From NCBI GenBank assembly GCA_024195585.1, contig SWBL01000004.1, forward strand, positions 186,001 through 250,000: 64,000 nt of DNA, written 5' to 3'. The notes beneath the pieces were generated by a model. That model was not told the DNA's origin. It searched no databases and saw only the letters and a list, made by a program, of their open reading frames with translations. Origin of the DNA: Aureobasidium sp. EXF-3400 (Eukaryota; Ascomycota; Dothideomycetes; Dothideales; Saccotheciaceae). Positions 45,468-56,129 of this stretch are shown one piece after another (the first letter of the stretch is position 1; each line of letters starts with the position of its first letter). Position numbers and translations under genes: made by a program.

Positions 45468-46241
45468 TACCGTCTCGAGTTGAGCTAGGGTAACAACTAC
45501 CTGGCTGTCACGACATTTGTCCATTGTTGGTCGATCTTTGCCCTCAGATGTGGTGCAAACAGCAGCCACGTGTCTGAAACAGCTTCGACACATCTCGTGC
45601 TTCAAGGCTCTAGGAACTTCAGCGGCCCACCACTCTGTGCAGGAAGAACTGAGCATCAGAGATGTTGATGCAAACAATGCTGCAGACCTTGTCGCCTCGA
45701 AGTAGTGTTGTGAAACTGAGGTATCATCATCAAGACGGCCGCGCAACGATTGCAACTGTATATCCCATAACCTTCCTTTTGGAAGACACATACCAGATAA
45801 TGAATTGATACACATGTACGTATATGACCATCTATACATCAGTTGCACCTTGGGATCATGCAAAGATCTGTCAATATTCCATTTCACTTCTTGGGCCCGT
45901 AAACCTAGGCTCCTCCTGTGTGTTCCTTCCAAAACTTTCTCTCGATGCTTGTACACACGTTTCATGCGACCACACTTCAAACATGTTTTCTCTCACAGCA
46001 GTCATGTGATGTTCTCGCTCTTCAAACCTCTTATGGCACGCAGTCCCGCTTCCAACGTAAGAGAGTCTAGGTATATAAATCCACCATCTTTCTACCCCAG
46101 CTATCCATAACACACAAAGTCCAAACATATACAAATCATCATCACCTTTTCTTGCTCCCAAAATCCCCTAACGATTGAGTGCTTTTGTCCATCAATCACC
46201 AACAACGACAACAATAAAGACTTCGCCGGCTTATACAGACA
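45468..46241. other. Intergenic region, no supported gene
   Basis: 3' region of CIA1 and promoter of the small secreted protein. The leader just above 46242 is rich in C and A, common in highly expressed fungal genes. Nothing else is supported. Confidence 0.5.
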
Positions 46242-46628
46242 ATGCATTCTACCATCTTCATCTCAACAACTCTATCCCTGCTCGCCATATCCGTTACCGC
46301 AGCTCCAACCTCTTCCAGTTCTTCTGCTCCAATCTCCTCAATCACACCAGCCCATCTGCCGGGAATCCCTCACGCACCAAACCTACACCCTTCTTCCCAA
46401 ACCTTCCAATCGTCTCAAACTGCAAAACGCAATGCAGCACGCTTGCAAAAACGCAATCTCGGCATGGAACAATTAAAAGAATTGATGGTGGAGGTCAAGA
46501 GAAATGGTGGTGGTAAAGAGGATGGAGATGAGAAAGGGGATGAAGATGGGGATCATGCTACGTATATGCTTGGGTCGCCTGTGTCGTTTCCGGCTAGAGG
46601 GGGGAGTGGTGGGAGAAATGTTGCTTAA
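46242..46628 (+). CDS. Small secreted protein with Kex2-type sites
   Basis: Intronless, 128 residues. The N-terminus is a strong signal peptide (MHSTIFISTTLSLLAISVTA, cleavage near AAP). A Ser/Pro-rich stretch follows. Dibasic KR sites occur at TAKR, RLQKR and VEVKR. Cutting at the last two would release a 16-residue peptide beginning NLGMEQLKELM. The C-terminus is Gly/Asp/Lys-rich and has no Cys. Kex2 processing is inferred from the sites. It does not look like the alpha-factor-type pheromone precursor, since there is no repeated peptide. The function is unknown. Confidence 0.7.
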   Translation: MHSTIFISTTLSLLAISVTAAPTSSSSSAPISSITPAHLPGIPHAPNLHPSSQTFQSSQTAKRNAARLQKRNLGMEQLKELMVEVKRNGGGKEDGDEKGDEDGDHATYMLGSPVSFPARGGSGGRNVA

Positions 46629-46877
46629 GAGAGATACGAAGACGGACAGGCAAGATATTGATGGAGTAGTCGATGGGGGAACGATGAGGATAAACCAGAT
46701 TGATGCACCATTGATGGTTGGTTGGGGTTTTGCTAATCTCGCTGGTCGAGATGGCAAAAAGCAAGGAAAGGGAACACAGGCGCAGGTGCTTAAGGCAAAG
46801 GACAAGGCACATGGATATATCAAATTACCTATGACAAAGAATACAGAACACATACAAATACAGCCCTGATGTAAGTA

Positions 46878-49307
46878 TCAAACAAGTTCAAACTCCCCAC
46901 TCGTCCCTTCAAACCCACTGATCCCTCCTCCAATCCCCTTACTATCTCCAAAGTATCTAATACGATACCTTCCCTTCAACTGCTCTTCCACGTCCTGTCT
47001 CTTCTGCAACTCGAGTTCAAGCTCCAGTTCCTGCTCACCCTCGCTCTTCGCATCAGCACGACCCCAATCGCCCACTTCCCAGCCCAATTCCCAGGAAATG
47101 GTGACTTGAGAAGTGCCGACTGTGGTACTCGTTCTCTCCCACTCGAATACTAGACTCCAGTCTTCGTCGTTTCTTACAACTTCCCAAGTGCCTTGATTGG
47201 TGTACTTCTCAATTGCGGCAAACGTGCCCCCGAGACGAAGATTGTTGCGGGGGTTGGCAGCTACGAAAGATGCTCTGATGACGGGAGATGAAGAGATGGC
47301 GTAGCGAGGCGACACATCGGTTACTACATCGCCGAACGACTTGAACAAAGACGGGCGGTCAAATACCACCGGCGAGATGAAACTCAGCGAGCTGTTTACG
47401 TGGATCGGAGGATCGGGTCCTAGCTCCAACATTGGCAGAGAAGGATGAGATGGAGGCGATAATGGTGAGTTCGATACTGTAGAGGCAGAGAGGTAGGGCA
47501 ATCGGTTGAGCGTGACATTGATGTAGGCGGCGAGAGTGTGAGGACCATATAGAGTAGACGCACCCTCATAGCGTTGAATAGAGTATTCCTCTTCGGTAGC
47601 TATGTAGTGCGCGTATGTGTTTGCTGGGCCGCCCAGGACGACAATGGGGTCTGCCGCGTTGGAAGTCTCATCCCAAGCAGAGAGAGCGTGACTCTGTAGA
47701 GCTTCTTTCCAGCGTCGTCCTGCCATTGTGGTAGCTTCTCCAGGAGCTACGATGATCAGGAGTTGGCCGACACGTAAGAGTTGAATGTCGACGACATTGG
47801 GCGTCCAGAGGTAGGGCTTCTCAGTCTCACCTACATCGAGCAAGATCGGTTTGGGAGCCTGGCAAGCAATCTGCTCCGGCCCAGGAGAGTGCAGGCTATT
47901 GCGAACAACAGCCCAGACTGGGCTTGCGTTGGGGTCGCCAGGGTTGTTTTGTTTGAAGTCAAAGGCACCGGGACCATCGGTAGTACCGGCAGCGAATGAG
48001 TAGCCCATAGCTGCTGGGCATGTGTGGGCCCTTGAGCCATTGCGCAAGATGACGGTTTGATTCGACATATCGACAAAAGTGTGTAGAGAGCGAACGACAC
48101 TACCCTGGATAGGTGTGAAGGTAGACTTGGCAGTCATTGATTCGTAGGCCGAGCGAGCACCAAGATACTGTCTGCGACCAATTTCCCAAGCAGATGCTGT
48201 ACCTGCATCGTCTAGTCCCCAATGAGGACCACGTCCGTGGCAAGGCCCGTTCTTGCCAGCACACAAACTTGTTTTGAAGTCACATTGCTTGCCCTCATCA
48301 GGACCAGATTCGCAGTAAGCGCCGTTGATATTCGGAGAGGTGTCTCCAACATTGGCTTGTGAGAAGCCAGCGACAAAGCCATCAGCTGTAGAGTCTAGCT
48401 GATCAGCATGTTTCTCGAACAGGTATGCTGCAACACCCTTGTTGTCACCAGTGATGAGGGTGTTGTTGCCCAACATGGAGGTGCCGTGAACAGGGAACCA
48501 AGTCAAGACACCGATGTCCTTCTTGTCGCTATTTCTACGCAGCTTGAGAAGAGTCAGAGTCTTGTCGACATTCTGGTCGTACTTGTCGCGTTCTTCTTCG
48601 GGATTGGCAAGGTAGGCATAAGGGCTGCGGTTGATGTTTGCGTCTTGGATATCGACAGAAGCAACAGAGAGCTTACCAGGGCTCAGCGATTGATGAGCCT
48701 GCTTGATTGATTCAAGAGCGCCATCGACAATGGCTTGGTAACTCTGTTGACTGAAGCCTCGACTAGTAATCTGAGGCAAGAGATAATTTAACCAAGCGCC
48801 AGGACCAGAGTGAGAATGAGTTCCAGTGACGGCGACATTCTGTCTTCCGTAGTTCTGATACTCGGGACCGAGGTTCTTAAGGCCTTCAAGAATACCATTA
48901 CGGACGGCAGTATCTCCAGATTGAGTGTCGAGGACAAGGTAGACAAAGCGGTCACGGGGACTGTCTGTATCACCAAGAATGAAAGCACGAGAGTAAAGAC
49001 GCTGTCTCAGACCAGAACCAAGTTGAGCTGGATCAGCGTAGCCCATGAGATTGATTTCGGCGACAGGGCCGGTGATATCAGCCTTGCCGACGCCGACGAG
49101 GTAGTCATCCGAGGTGGATGGTCTGTTAAAGGCGTCAAAGACATTTTGCGACGAAGGCTGGTTCCTGAGAGGATCATAGGAAGCTCTCCAGTGCCAGTAA
49201 TCGAGTTCAGGAAGACCAAATGCATAGATGGCGGCGAAGATGGACGTCAAGGCCAAGAAGGCGGCAGTCAAGGCGACAGAGAGGCCGCTTCGTGCATGTT
49301 GCGGCAT
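46878..49307 (-). CDS. Neutral/alkaline non-lysosomal ceramidase
   Basis: Hydrolyses ceramide to sphingoid base and fatty acid. It is a single open frame of 809 residues. The N-terminus has a signal anchor (SVALTAAFLALTSIFAAIYAF). The catalytic domain shows VGVGKADITGPVAEINLMGYA, the zinc-ligand segment VTGTHSHSGPG, NINRSPYAYLANP and FPVHGTSMLG. The nucleophile hexapeptide region reads GDTSPN, where GDVSPN is usual in bacterial enzymes. A C-terminal Ig-like domain follows. A run of acidic Glu/Leu residues (ELELELELQKRQDVE) lies in the last 50 residues and is unusual. Length and order fit the family. Confidence 0.94.
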   Translation of the reverse strand: MPQHARSGLSVALTAAFLALTSIFAAIYAFGLPELDYWHWRASYDPLRNQPSSQNVFDAFNRPSTSDDYLVGVGKADITGPVAEINLMGYADPAQLGSGLRQRLYSRAFILGDTDSPRDRFVYLVLDTQSGDTAVRNGILEGLKNLGPEYQNYGRQNVAVTGTHSHSGPGAWLNYLLPQITSRGFSQQSYQAIVDGALESIKQAHQSLSPGKLSVASVDIQDANINRSPYAYLANPEEERDKYDQNVDKTLTLLKLRRNSDKKDIGVLTWFPVHGTSMLGNNTLITGDNKGVAAYLFEKHADQLDSTADGFVAGFSQANVGDTSPNINGAYCESGPDEGKQCDFKTSLCAGKNGPCHGRGPHWGLDDAGTASAWEIGRRQYLGARSAYESMTAKSTFTPIQGSVVRSLHTFVDMSNQTVILRNGSRAHTCPAAMGYSFAAGTTDGPGAFDFKQNNPGDPNASPVWAVVRNSLHSPGPEQIACQAPKPILLDVGETEKPYLWTPNVVDIQLLRVGQLLIIVAPGEATTMAGRRWKEALQSHALSAWDETSNAADPIVVLGGPANTYAHYIATEEEYSIQRYEGASTLYGPHTLAAYINVTLNRLPYLSASTVSNSPLSPPSHPSLPMLELGPDPPIHVNSSLSFISPVVFDRPSLFKSFGDVVTDVSPRYAISSSPVIRASFVAANPRNNLRLGGTFAAIEKYTNQGTWEVVRNDEDWSLVFEWERTSTTVGTSQVTISWELGWEVGDWGRADAKSEGEQELELELELQKRQDVEEQLKGRYRIRYFGDSKGIGGGISGFEGTSGEFELV

Positions 49308-49593
49308 GGTGGCGTTAGATGATGGTATGCGGCTCGGACGATACAGTCATATTCTTGTAATCAGATGACAAGGACAGCGAGAGACGTACGACGATTCCAA
49401 CGGGTGCCGGACAATACGAGGACGTCATTGTCTGGATGGTTATAAAGTGGTTGCGGGCGCTGCGGAAGGCGGTCCAAGATCCACCCAAAGCTTCGACGCT
49501 TTGCCCGCCGCGGCCATGACAAGCTCTCCATTCTTCTTTCGACACTCGGACTTACTACACCTATCCCCCTCTGGCGTCCAACTGGCCTCAGTC
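49308..49593. promoter_or_regulatory. Divergent promoter of ceramidase and OTU genes
   Basis: A TATAAA at about 49441-49446 points to the plus-strand gene. A second in-frame ATG at 49516 lies within this stretch and could extend the OTU protein by 26 residues. No other element is recognised. Confidence 0.4.
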
Positions 49594-50490
49594 ATGGAAG
49601 AACTACAGCAGCGCCATCGCAAAGAGGCCAAAGACCTGCAATCAAAAATCACTCAGAAGAAAAAGGCTGCCACCAAGAAGACGCGCAAAGGTGTCAATGA
49701 TGAATGCGACAACTTGGAGAGAGACATGATGGCCCGCCATCAGGAAGAAACCCAGGCAATGACTGCACCTATCGATGGAGAAGCAGACAACAACGACCCA
49801 GACAAAGACCAAGACGAAGCCCTCGAGATTGCGACACAAAAGACACCACCAGAGCCCACCTCTTCCGCACAACCAGACCCGCCAACCGCTCCACCTCCCA
49901 AGAAGCAGAACCGCGCAAAAGCCCGTCTCGCCCGTCGCGCAGCCGAACAAGAAGCCCTGATAGCCTCGGCCGCCGAAGAAGCCCAGGACATCCCCAATCT
50001 CAAAGCCGTCGAGCGCGAGAGCATGCTCAAACAATTCGCTACCCGCAAACTCGCCGAGAAGGAGATCCGCGCAGACGGTCACTGTCTCTATTCTGCCATC
50101 GCCGACCAACTCCAACAACTAGAAATCCCCTTGGGCAGCGCTCCCTCTTCCACCCCCGACATTGCCAGCACACCCGAACCCTACAAGATCGTGCGACAAG
50201 CTGCTGCAGAGTATATCGAAGCTCATCCAAATGACTTTACGCCGTTCCTGGAAGAGCCTCTGGACTACTACATCTACAAAATCAAAAACACCGGCGAGTG
50301 GGGTGGTCAACTTGAATTGATGGCTCTGGCAAAGAAATACGGCGTCGCTATCAGCGTGCTGCAGGGCGATGGCAGAGTCGAAGAGATCAACCCGAGTGCC
50401 GAGGCCGACGACAAGCAATTGTGGTTGGCCTACTACAGACATGGCTTTGGTCTCGGTGAGCACTACAACTCCTTGCGCAAAGCCGGTTGA
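49594..50490 (+). CDS. OTU2: OTU-family deubiquitinase (Otu2-like)
   Basis: Cysteine protease that removes ubiquitin. Intronless. I chose the ATG at 49594 because MEELQQRHRKEAKDLQSKI matches the coiled N-terminus of Otu2 proteins; an upstream in-frame ATG at 49516 is possible. A charged coiled coil (KITQKKKAATKKTRKGVNDE) is followed by an acidic-proline linker. The OTU domain then has EIRADGHCLYSAIADQL with the catalytic Asp and Cys, EWGGQLELMALAKKYG, and the catalytic His in GLGEHYNSL. Length of about 298 residues and order fit Otu2/OTUD6. That family acts on ribosome-linked ubiquitin in yeast. Confidence 0.92.
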   Translation: MEELQQRHRKEAKDLQSKITQKKKAATKKTRKGVNDECDNLERDMMARHQEETQAMTAPIDGEADNNDPDKDQDEALEIATQKTPPEPTSSAQPDPPTAPPPKKQNRAKARLARRAAEQEALIASAAEEAQDIPNLKAVERESMLKQFATRKLAEKEIRADGHCLYSAIADQLQQLEIPLGSAPSSTPDIASTPEPYKIVRQAAAEYIEAHPNDFTPFLEEPLDYYIYKIKNTGEWGGQLELMALAKKYGVAISVLQGDGRVEEINPSAEADDKQLWLAYYRHGFGLGEHYNSLRKAG

Positions 50491-51739
50491 AGATGAAGTT
50501 CATGAAAAAGACTTTGTCTCCACGATCGTCCTGCTAGTACTCGAGTAGTCATTCCGCTCAAAGCACAGAAACGCTGCAATGGACAAACATGTTCTCGGTC
50601 TGATGGTTCAGCACCCTCATCGAGATATGAAGGACACCTTCTGCAACACGCAAATGATGGTCAAGGTGTTTTATAGCCGGGCCTGTCGGGATCACTCTCA
50701 GCTACCACATCAAGCATCGCTGGATGCACAAGATGCTGGCGCCTTCCCGCGGACAACCGCGGTCTGAGGGTTCTCGCCTTGCAGCTAGAAGCCTCGACAT
50801 GTAAGATAAATGCAATTCGTTTTTCTGCCTGTCCTGTACATAAATGTCTCCGTAGCAAGACACATGATCAAAACAGTTCTTGCCCTCATCATCGTTCAAA
50901 AACGAGCTGGAAACTATATTTTGTGCACGGACTCTTTTGATAGTAAGTAGAGTGACCCTGGCTCGATCATCTCAACAGATATAGAAAACCTATTACCCAG
51001 CCCGCTCGAATTACACGAAGACACCACGTCCCAGAAAAAAAACCAAGTAGCTAGACAAGGGAGTCGGCACTCAGCAATGTCAGGTGTCCATGTCTTTGTT
51101 CTGACTGTCGACAATGCTTGGAAGCTTTACAAACTCGACTACGAGCTACGCTGCCAGATGTATTTCAACAATATAAGAACTCTTCTCCTAAATGATTACC
51201 TGATAGAATGCCTGGATTAATCGAGATCTGAATCGTTCACGCAAGGCAATCAAGTTTGAATTAATAGCTCAAGGCAACAAAAAGTGTGCGAGTAGCCAAG
51301 AGTCAGCCGAGCTGCTCTCTGGATGATTTGATGAGAAACCCTTTGATAATGAACAGAAAGAACAGTCAAATTAATAACTTTCCTATGTAAGAAACGATGG
51401 GAGAGCTATGTAAGAGAAAGAGAAAAAGAAAAAGACAAAGGAAAGAAATATAAAAAAAAACCAATCCACAAAACAAAAAGGGGAATAAGCTACATAATGA
51501 CACGCGCGAATAAAGGGTGATTACAACAATTACAAACTCCCCCCAGTCTGACAGTCCCGTCGACCCAGAACACTTCATTTTGCCTCAGCAGGTCCACCTC
51601 CTCTCGCTCCAGGGAGCTTGTCGAGGACAAATCCAACTACGCGGTGGATTCCAATCTCGACGAAATGGGTTTGTGATGGGTTTGATTGGTGTCGGGCATG
51701 CTAGACTCTCAACTTTGCCACTGTCCGCTGATGCAGATT
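50491..51739. other. Intergenic region, no supported gene
   Basis: About 1.25 kb between the 3' ends of two convergent genes. A purine-rich stretch (AGAAAGAGAAAAAGAAAAAG) lies near 51413-51450. One TCTGACAG is present near 51546 but far from any cluster promoter. No gene is seen. Confidence 0.5.
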
Positions 51740-54700
51740 CTATCCTCTGAACTTCTCCTTCAGCTTGGCGAGGAAGCCCTTCTTCTTTGGCTTGCCGTCC
51801 TCGTCCACCTTGGATGATCCGGCGATGCTAGTGCGATCGCTCTTGGGTGTGCCACGGAAGGAGCCGAATTGACTAGATCTCTTGGTGGCGTTTCTTTGAG
51901 GAGTGGTGGGTGTGCTGCCGCTGGTCGCAGGTACATTGTGGGTTTCGGTACCGGTAGTCACTTGGGGCTCTGTCTGCTTGGATGAATCGGGACGAGTCAT
52001 GGGTGAGACGTCGCGTGATTGCTCGGTGGGGGCAGCGAGGGTAGGAGCAGCAAGTTTCTCGGACTCGCCAGGAGCGGGAATCTGAGCTTGACTCTCAGCA
52101 GGAGCATTCAGGCCAGTGCTACGTGCATTGTCGGATGTTATCTCATTATAGATGGGGTGCGCGCTAGTAGTAGCACCAGAAAGACCGTTGTCCTCTGTGA
52201 GAGCTGCAGCGCTTGTAGTGGCAGGAGCGTCCAGACCAGTGCTAGTTGCCTTGGCAGATGTTATCTCATTATAGATGGGGTGTGCGCTAGTAGTAGCACC
52301 GGAAAGGCCGTTGTTCTCAGTGAAGGCTCCAGCGCTGGTAGTGGCAGACTGCACAGAAGTGGGCATGGCACTGTGGCCACCAGTCAGGTCGCGCGGTTGC
52401 TCGCTGAGGCCAGAAGGAACAGTAGTCGAGTAAGAGACAGGAGGAGCATCGACAGGTGGGACGCCGCTGACAGCAGTAACACCAGTAGCAGCAGAGCCGC
52501 CAGCAGCAGCGAGAACGGCTGACTCCATGTCAGAAGGCTCAGTAGGCTTGACAGGAGCAGTAGCGCTCAATGCAGCAGTCTCGGTAGGTGCAGGCTGGCC
52601 AGCCTCATTGGTGCGAGGCACACGATCGAGCAACTCTCTCTCAACTTCGCTCTTCTCAGCAACAGCGGTTGGCTCAGCAGATGCTTCAGGTGCGACGTGA
52701 GCCTGATGTTGAGAATCCAGAACAGCCTCGGGGACTGAAGAGTGAAGGTTAGGCGAGGCAACCGAAGTGTTTGTAGAAGGAAGACCCTGGTTCATGTTGT
52801 TGATCGCACTAGCAACCGAGGGAGGAAGGAAAGAGGTAGGACCTCTGCCAGTAGCCTCGACAGTCTTGTCGCGAGCAGCATAGGCGGCCCCGGCAGCAGT
52901 AGCACCCAATGCAGCGGTGCCAGCAGCAATGCCAGCAGCAGCCTTGCCAGTCAATCCTTGCTCGCTGTTGCCAAGAGCGCCGGACTCAGATGTGGCAGGT
53001 GCCTTGTTGACACTGGCTAACAGTTCCTTCTCCATGTCGGACTTCTCATAGACAGCCTCAGGGTTAGCGGAAGCCTCAGGCTCAACGTGAGCTCTGTCCT
53101 GGCTCTCGTGAACGACCTCAGGAACATGCGATGCGGAATCCAGTCCAGTCGAGTTCTCACTAGTGCCAAGATCCCTGCCGGTCAGGTCAGAAGCCTTGTC
53201 ACGGGCAGCGTAGGCGGCACCTGCGGCTGTTGCACCGACAGCGGCGGCACCAGCAGTAAGACCGGCAGCTGCTCTGCCAGTGACTCCTTGTTCACTGCTG
53301 CCAAAAGCGCCGGACTCAGATGTGGCAGGTGCCTTGTTGACACTGGCCAACAGTTCCTTCTCCATGTCGGACTTCTCATAGACAGCCTCAGGGTTAGCGG
53401 AAGCTTCAGGTCCAACGTGAGCTCTTTCCTGACTCTCGTGAACGACCTCAGGAACCTGCTGAGAACCAGTCTCATATGATGTTGACTTTGCAGTGGTGTT
53501 CAAGTCTCTACCAGTCAAATCGGCGGCCTTGTCGCGAGCGGCGTAAGCAGCACCTGCGGCAGTTGCGCCAATAGTAGCAGCACCAGCAGCGATACCAGCA
53601 GCGGCCTTACCGGTGATGCCTTGTTCACTGTTGCCAAAAGCACCAGATTCGGAGGTTGCGGGTGCCTTGTTGACTTGAGAGAGGAGCTCGCTCTCCATAT
53701 CATGCTTTTCGTGAACAGCCTCGGGTTTGGCGGAAGCTTCGGGCTCGACATGGGCCTTCTCTTGGCTTTCTTGTACAACTTCAGGGACCTGCTCGGAACC
53801 AGACTCCAGGTCAGTTGTGTCTCTGGTGGTGGTAGAGGAAGGCAGGCCGACCGAGTCATAAGCCTTGTTTGCCTGGGTGGACACGGCAGCGGAAGCAGCA
53901 GCTGCACCAGCAGTAGCCTTCTCAGCGATGCCCTGCTCGCTCTTGCCGAAGACGCCCGACTCTGAAGTTGCGGGAGCCTTGGAAACTTCAGAGAGAAGCT
54001 CGCCCTCCATCGCGGTCTTCTCGCGGACGACCTCGGGGTTAGCGGATGCCTCGGGCTCTACGTGAGCACGCTCTTGGCTTTCAGTAACAACCTCAGGAAC
54101 AGACCCGTCAATGGTGGGTTCCTTGGTGAGGTTGGACAAAGGAGCACCAGCGTTTTCGTAGGCGTCAGTAGCCTTGTTTCTAGCAGCGTATGCAAGACCA
54201 GCGGCAGCGGTGCCAACAGCAGCAGTTCCAGCGGCAATCTTGCCAGCGAGGCCACCTTCGCTAGAACCTAGCAGACCAGACTCAGAGGTGGCAGGGGCCT
54301 CAGGAACAGCATGTTTCAGCTCATCCTCGAAGGCGGCCTTCTCACGAACGACTTCAGGCGAGGCGGTGGCTTCTGGCTCGGCGTGAGCACGCTCCTGGCT
54401 CTCGGTGACAACGTCAGGAACTTCCTTAGATGCAGGAGCAGGTTCGGTGGCATGCTGGTAAGCCTCGGAGAGCTTATCCTTGGCGAGAAGAGCGGCACCA
54501 ATGGCGGTAGCACCAGCGGCAGCGAGACCACCAGCGATGGCCTCGGGAACATGAGAGTCAGAAACGGCCTGGGCAGTGTTGGAAGCGGTTTGCGACACGC
54601 TTGAAGCAGTGTTGGAGGCAGTCTGCGACACGCTTGAAGCAGCATCAGCAACGGGACTACGGTCGACGAAAGCGTTTTCGTTTTCGTGTTCATTTGCTGC

Positions 54701-56129
54701 GGGAACTGTCTGCTTCAACTCGTTCTCGACAGCAGCCTTCTCACGAACAGCCTCGGGGTTGGCAGCAGCCTCAGGGCTGACATGTGCGGCCTCTTGGCTC
54801 TCAGAAACGACTTCGGGAACACCACGGGTACCGCGAGGTTCAAGGGGAACTTGTCCGGCGAGCTGAGCGGTAGTGCTCTGAGGAGCCACAGAAGAGGTGA
54901 ACGCGTTTTCGAAGTTGGGCAGGCGGTCGTTGCCATCACCCATGGGTAGGCTGGACTCAGGAATCATGTTGCCGCCGATGGAAGGCAGGTTGAACATGGA
55001 AGCACCATTAGCCTCTGCCTCGCTCTGAGAATCAAGGACTGGAGGGAGAACGGGAGCACCGGTGTCGCTAACACCGTACTGAGAGCCATCACGGACGGTC
55101 GAGTGGACAGTGTTGGAGGTGATTGTGCTGGGGTGAGGAACAGGCTCGCCGGCAGGAAGCTTGATAGGGTTGCCAATACCAGCGGTGGCAGGAATGGGGT
55201 TGATGCCAAAGGCCTGGGTGTCCTCCTTTTCTTCTTGAGCAGTAGATGGGGCGTAGGCACCAGGAAGATCGTTCTCGTCAAGCTCACGCTTACGAGACTC
55301 GTTGGCACCGTCGGTAGATGTGGTAGGCTTCTTCAGCTCGGGGTCATCGCGCACGGTAGACTGGACGGTGTTGGAGGTCAAGGTGCTCGGGTGAGGAACG
55401 GGCTCACCAGGGGCAAGCTTAACAGGGTTGGAAGGGCCCTCAGTAGCAGGAATGGGGTTAACAGTGAACTGATTGAGGTCAGCCATAGGTGTAATTGGGA
55501 ACTGGCCGGGCAGGTCCTCGAAGCCGGGAGTCTCCTGAGGGAAGCTCGTCTCATTCTGCTCGGAGTGGACGTTTCTCTCCTTTTCGAGCGGTACCTGGCC
55601 AGCAAGAGCGGCGGTGGTAGATTGAGGATGTGCTGAAGAGATGAATGCGTGGGATGCTCGGTCTTCGGGCTCTGGGCTCAGCTCTCTGGCTTCGACGACA
55701 TTGTTAACGTTGCCTGAGGCATCTGTCTCCTGTCTGGCGGTAGAGTCGGTAGTCCAGTTTCCGTCGACAACGAACTACAAGGGAAAGCGTTAGTCGCGTG
55801 CACCCGATTTCCAGGCCAGTGGTTCTCACCTTGTAGTGAATTCTGCTCTCCTCGCCGGGAAGAGTGATGGTCTTGCGGAAAGAGTCACCGTGCTTGTCTA
55901 GCTTGACAGACTTGGACCAGTTGTCGAAGTCACCTGTCACGTAGACTTCTTGGGCGGGGTGGCTCCTGTGGCCGCGTGTCAGCAATCGCTTCGTTTCAGG
56001 TAGGGTGGGCGCGCATCTGTTGGGCGAGCGCGACGATTGATGAGGAGTTCGCACGCAGGCGCAGAATGGCTGAATGCGACGCGATTGAGAGCCATGCTCG
56101 ACTTACCAAGTGAATGTGTATTGGCCCAT
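51740..56129 (-). CDS. CBM48 (Crp1/Mdg1-like) protein with long seven-fold repeat region
   Basis: Three exons: 56129-56107, 55965-55830 and 55774-51740, with introns of 141 and 55 nt. The protein is about 1397 residues. The first 80 are an AMPK-type glycogen-binding (CBM48) domain: MGQYTFTW, SHPAQEVYVTGDFDNWSKSV, an ITLPGEESRIHYK strand and FVVDGNWTTD. The rest is Ala/Ser/Glu/Pro-rich. It contains two NPIPAT...VPHPST units, then seven related units, and two AHPIYNEITS units. It ends with a basic tail (KPKKKGFLAKLKEKFRG). The yeast relatives Crp1 and Mdg1 are linked to pheromone signalling and cruciform DNA binding. The function of the repeat region is unknown; it is probably disordered or weakly helical. 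Confidence 0.88.
52600..54826 (-). repeat. Seven-fold coding repeat inside the CBM48 protein
   Basis: Each unit of about 90 to 110 residues opens with VPEVV-ESQERAHVEPEAS and goes on to ANPEAV-EKSDMEKELL. In the middle units KAPATSESGAFG then leads into a Gly/Ala-rich stretch (AAGAAYAARDKA). Three central units are nearly identical at the nucleotide level, which suggests recent internal duplication. The outer units have drifted. Confidence 0.85.

Noticed and set aside
46242..46628. A mating pheromone precursor
   Set aside because: No repeated mature peptide and no CAAX end; only Kex2-type sites are present.
51957..55636. Many plus-strand frames of 60 to 177 codons
   Set aside because: They are shadows of the GC-rich coding repeats of the CBM48 protein on the minus strand.
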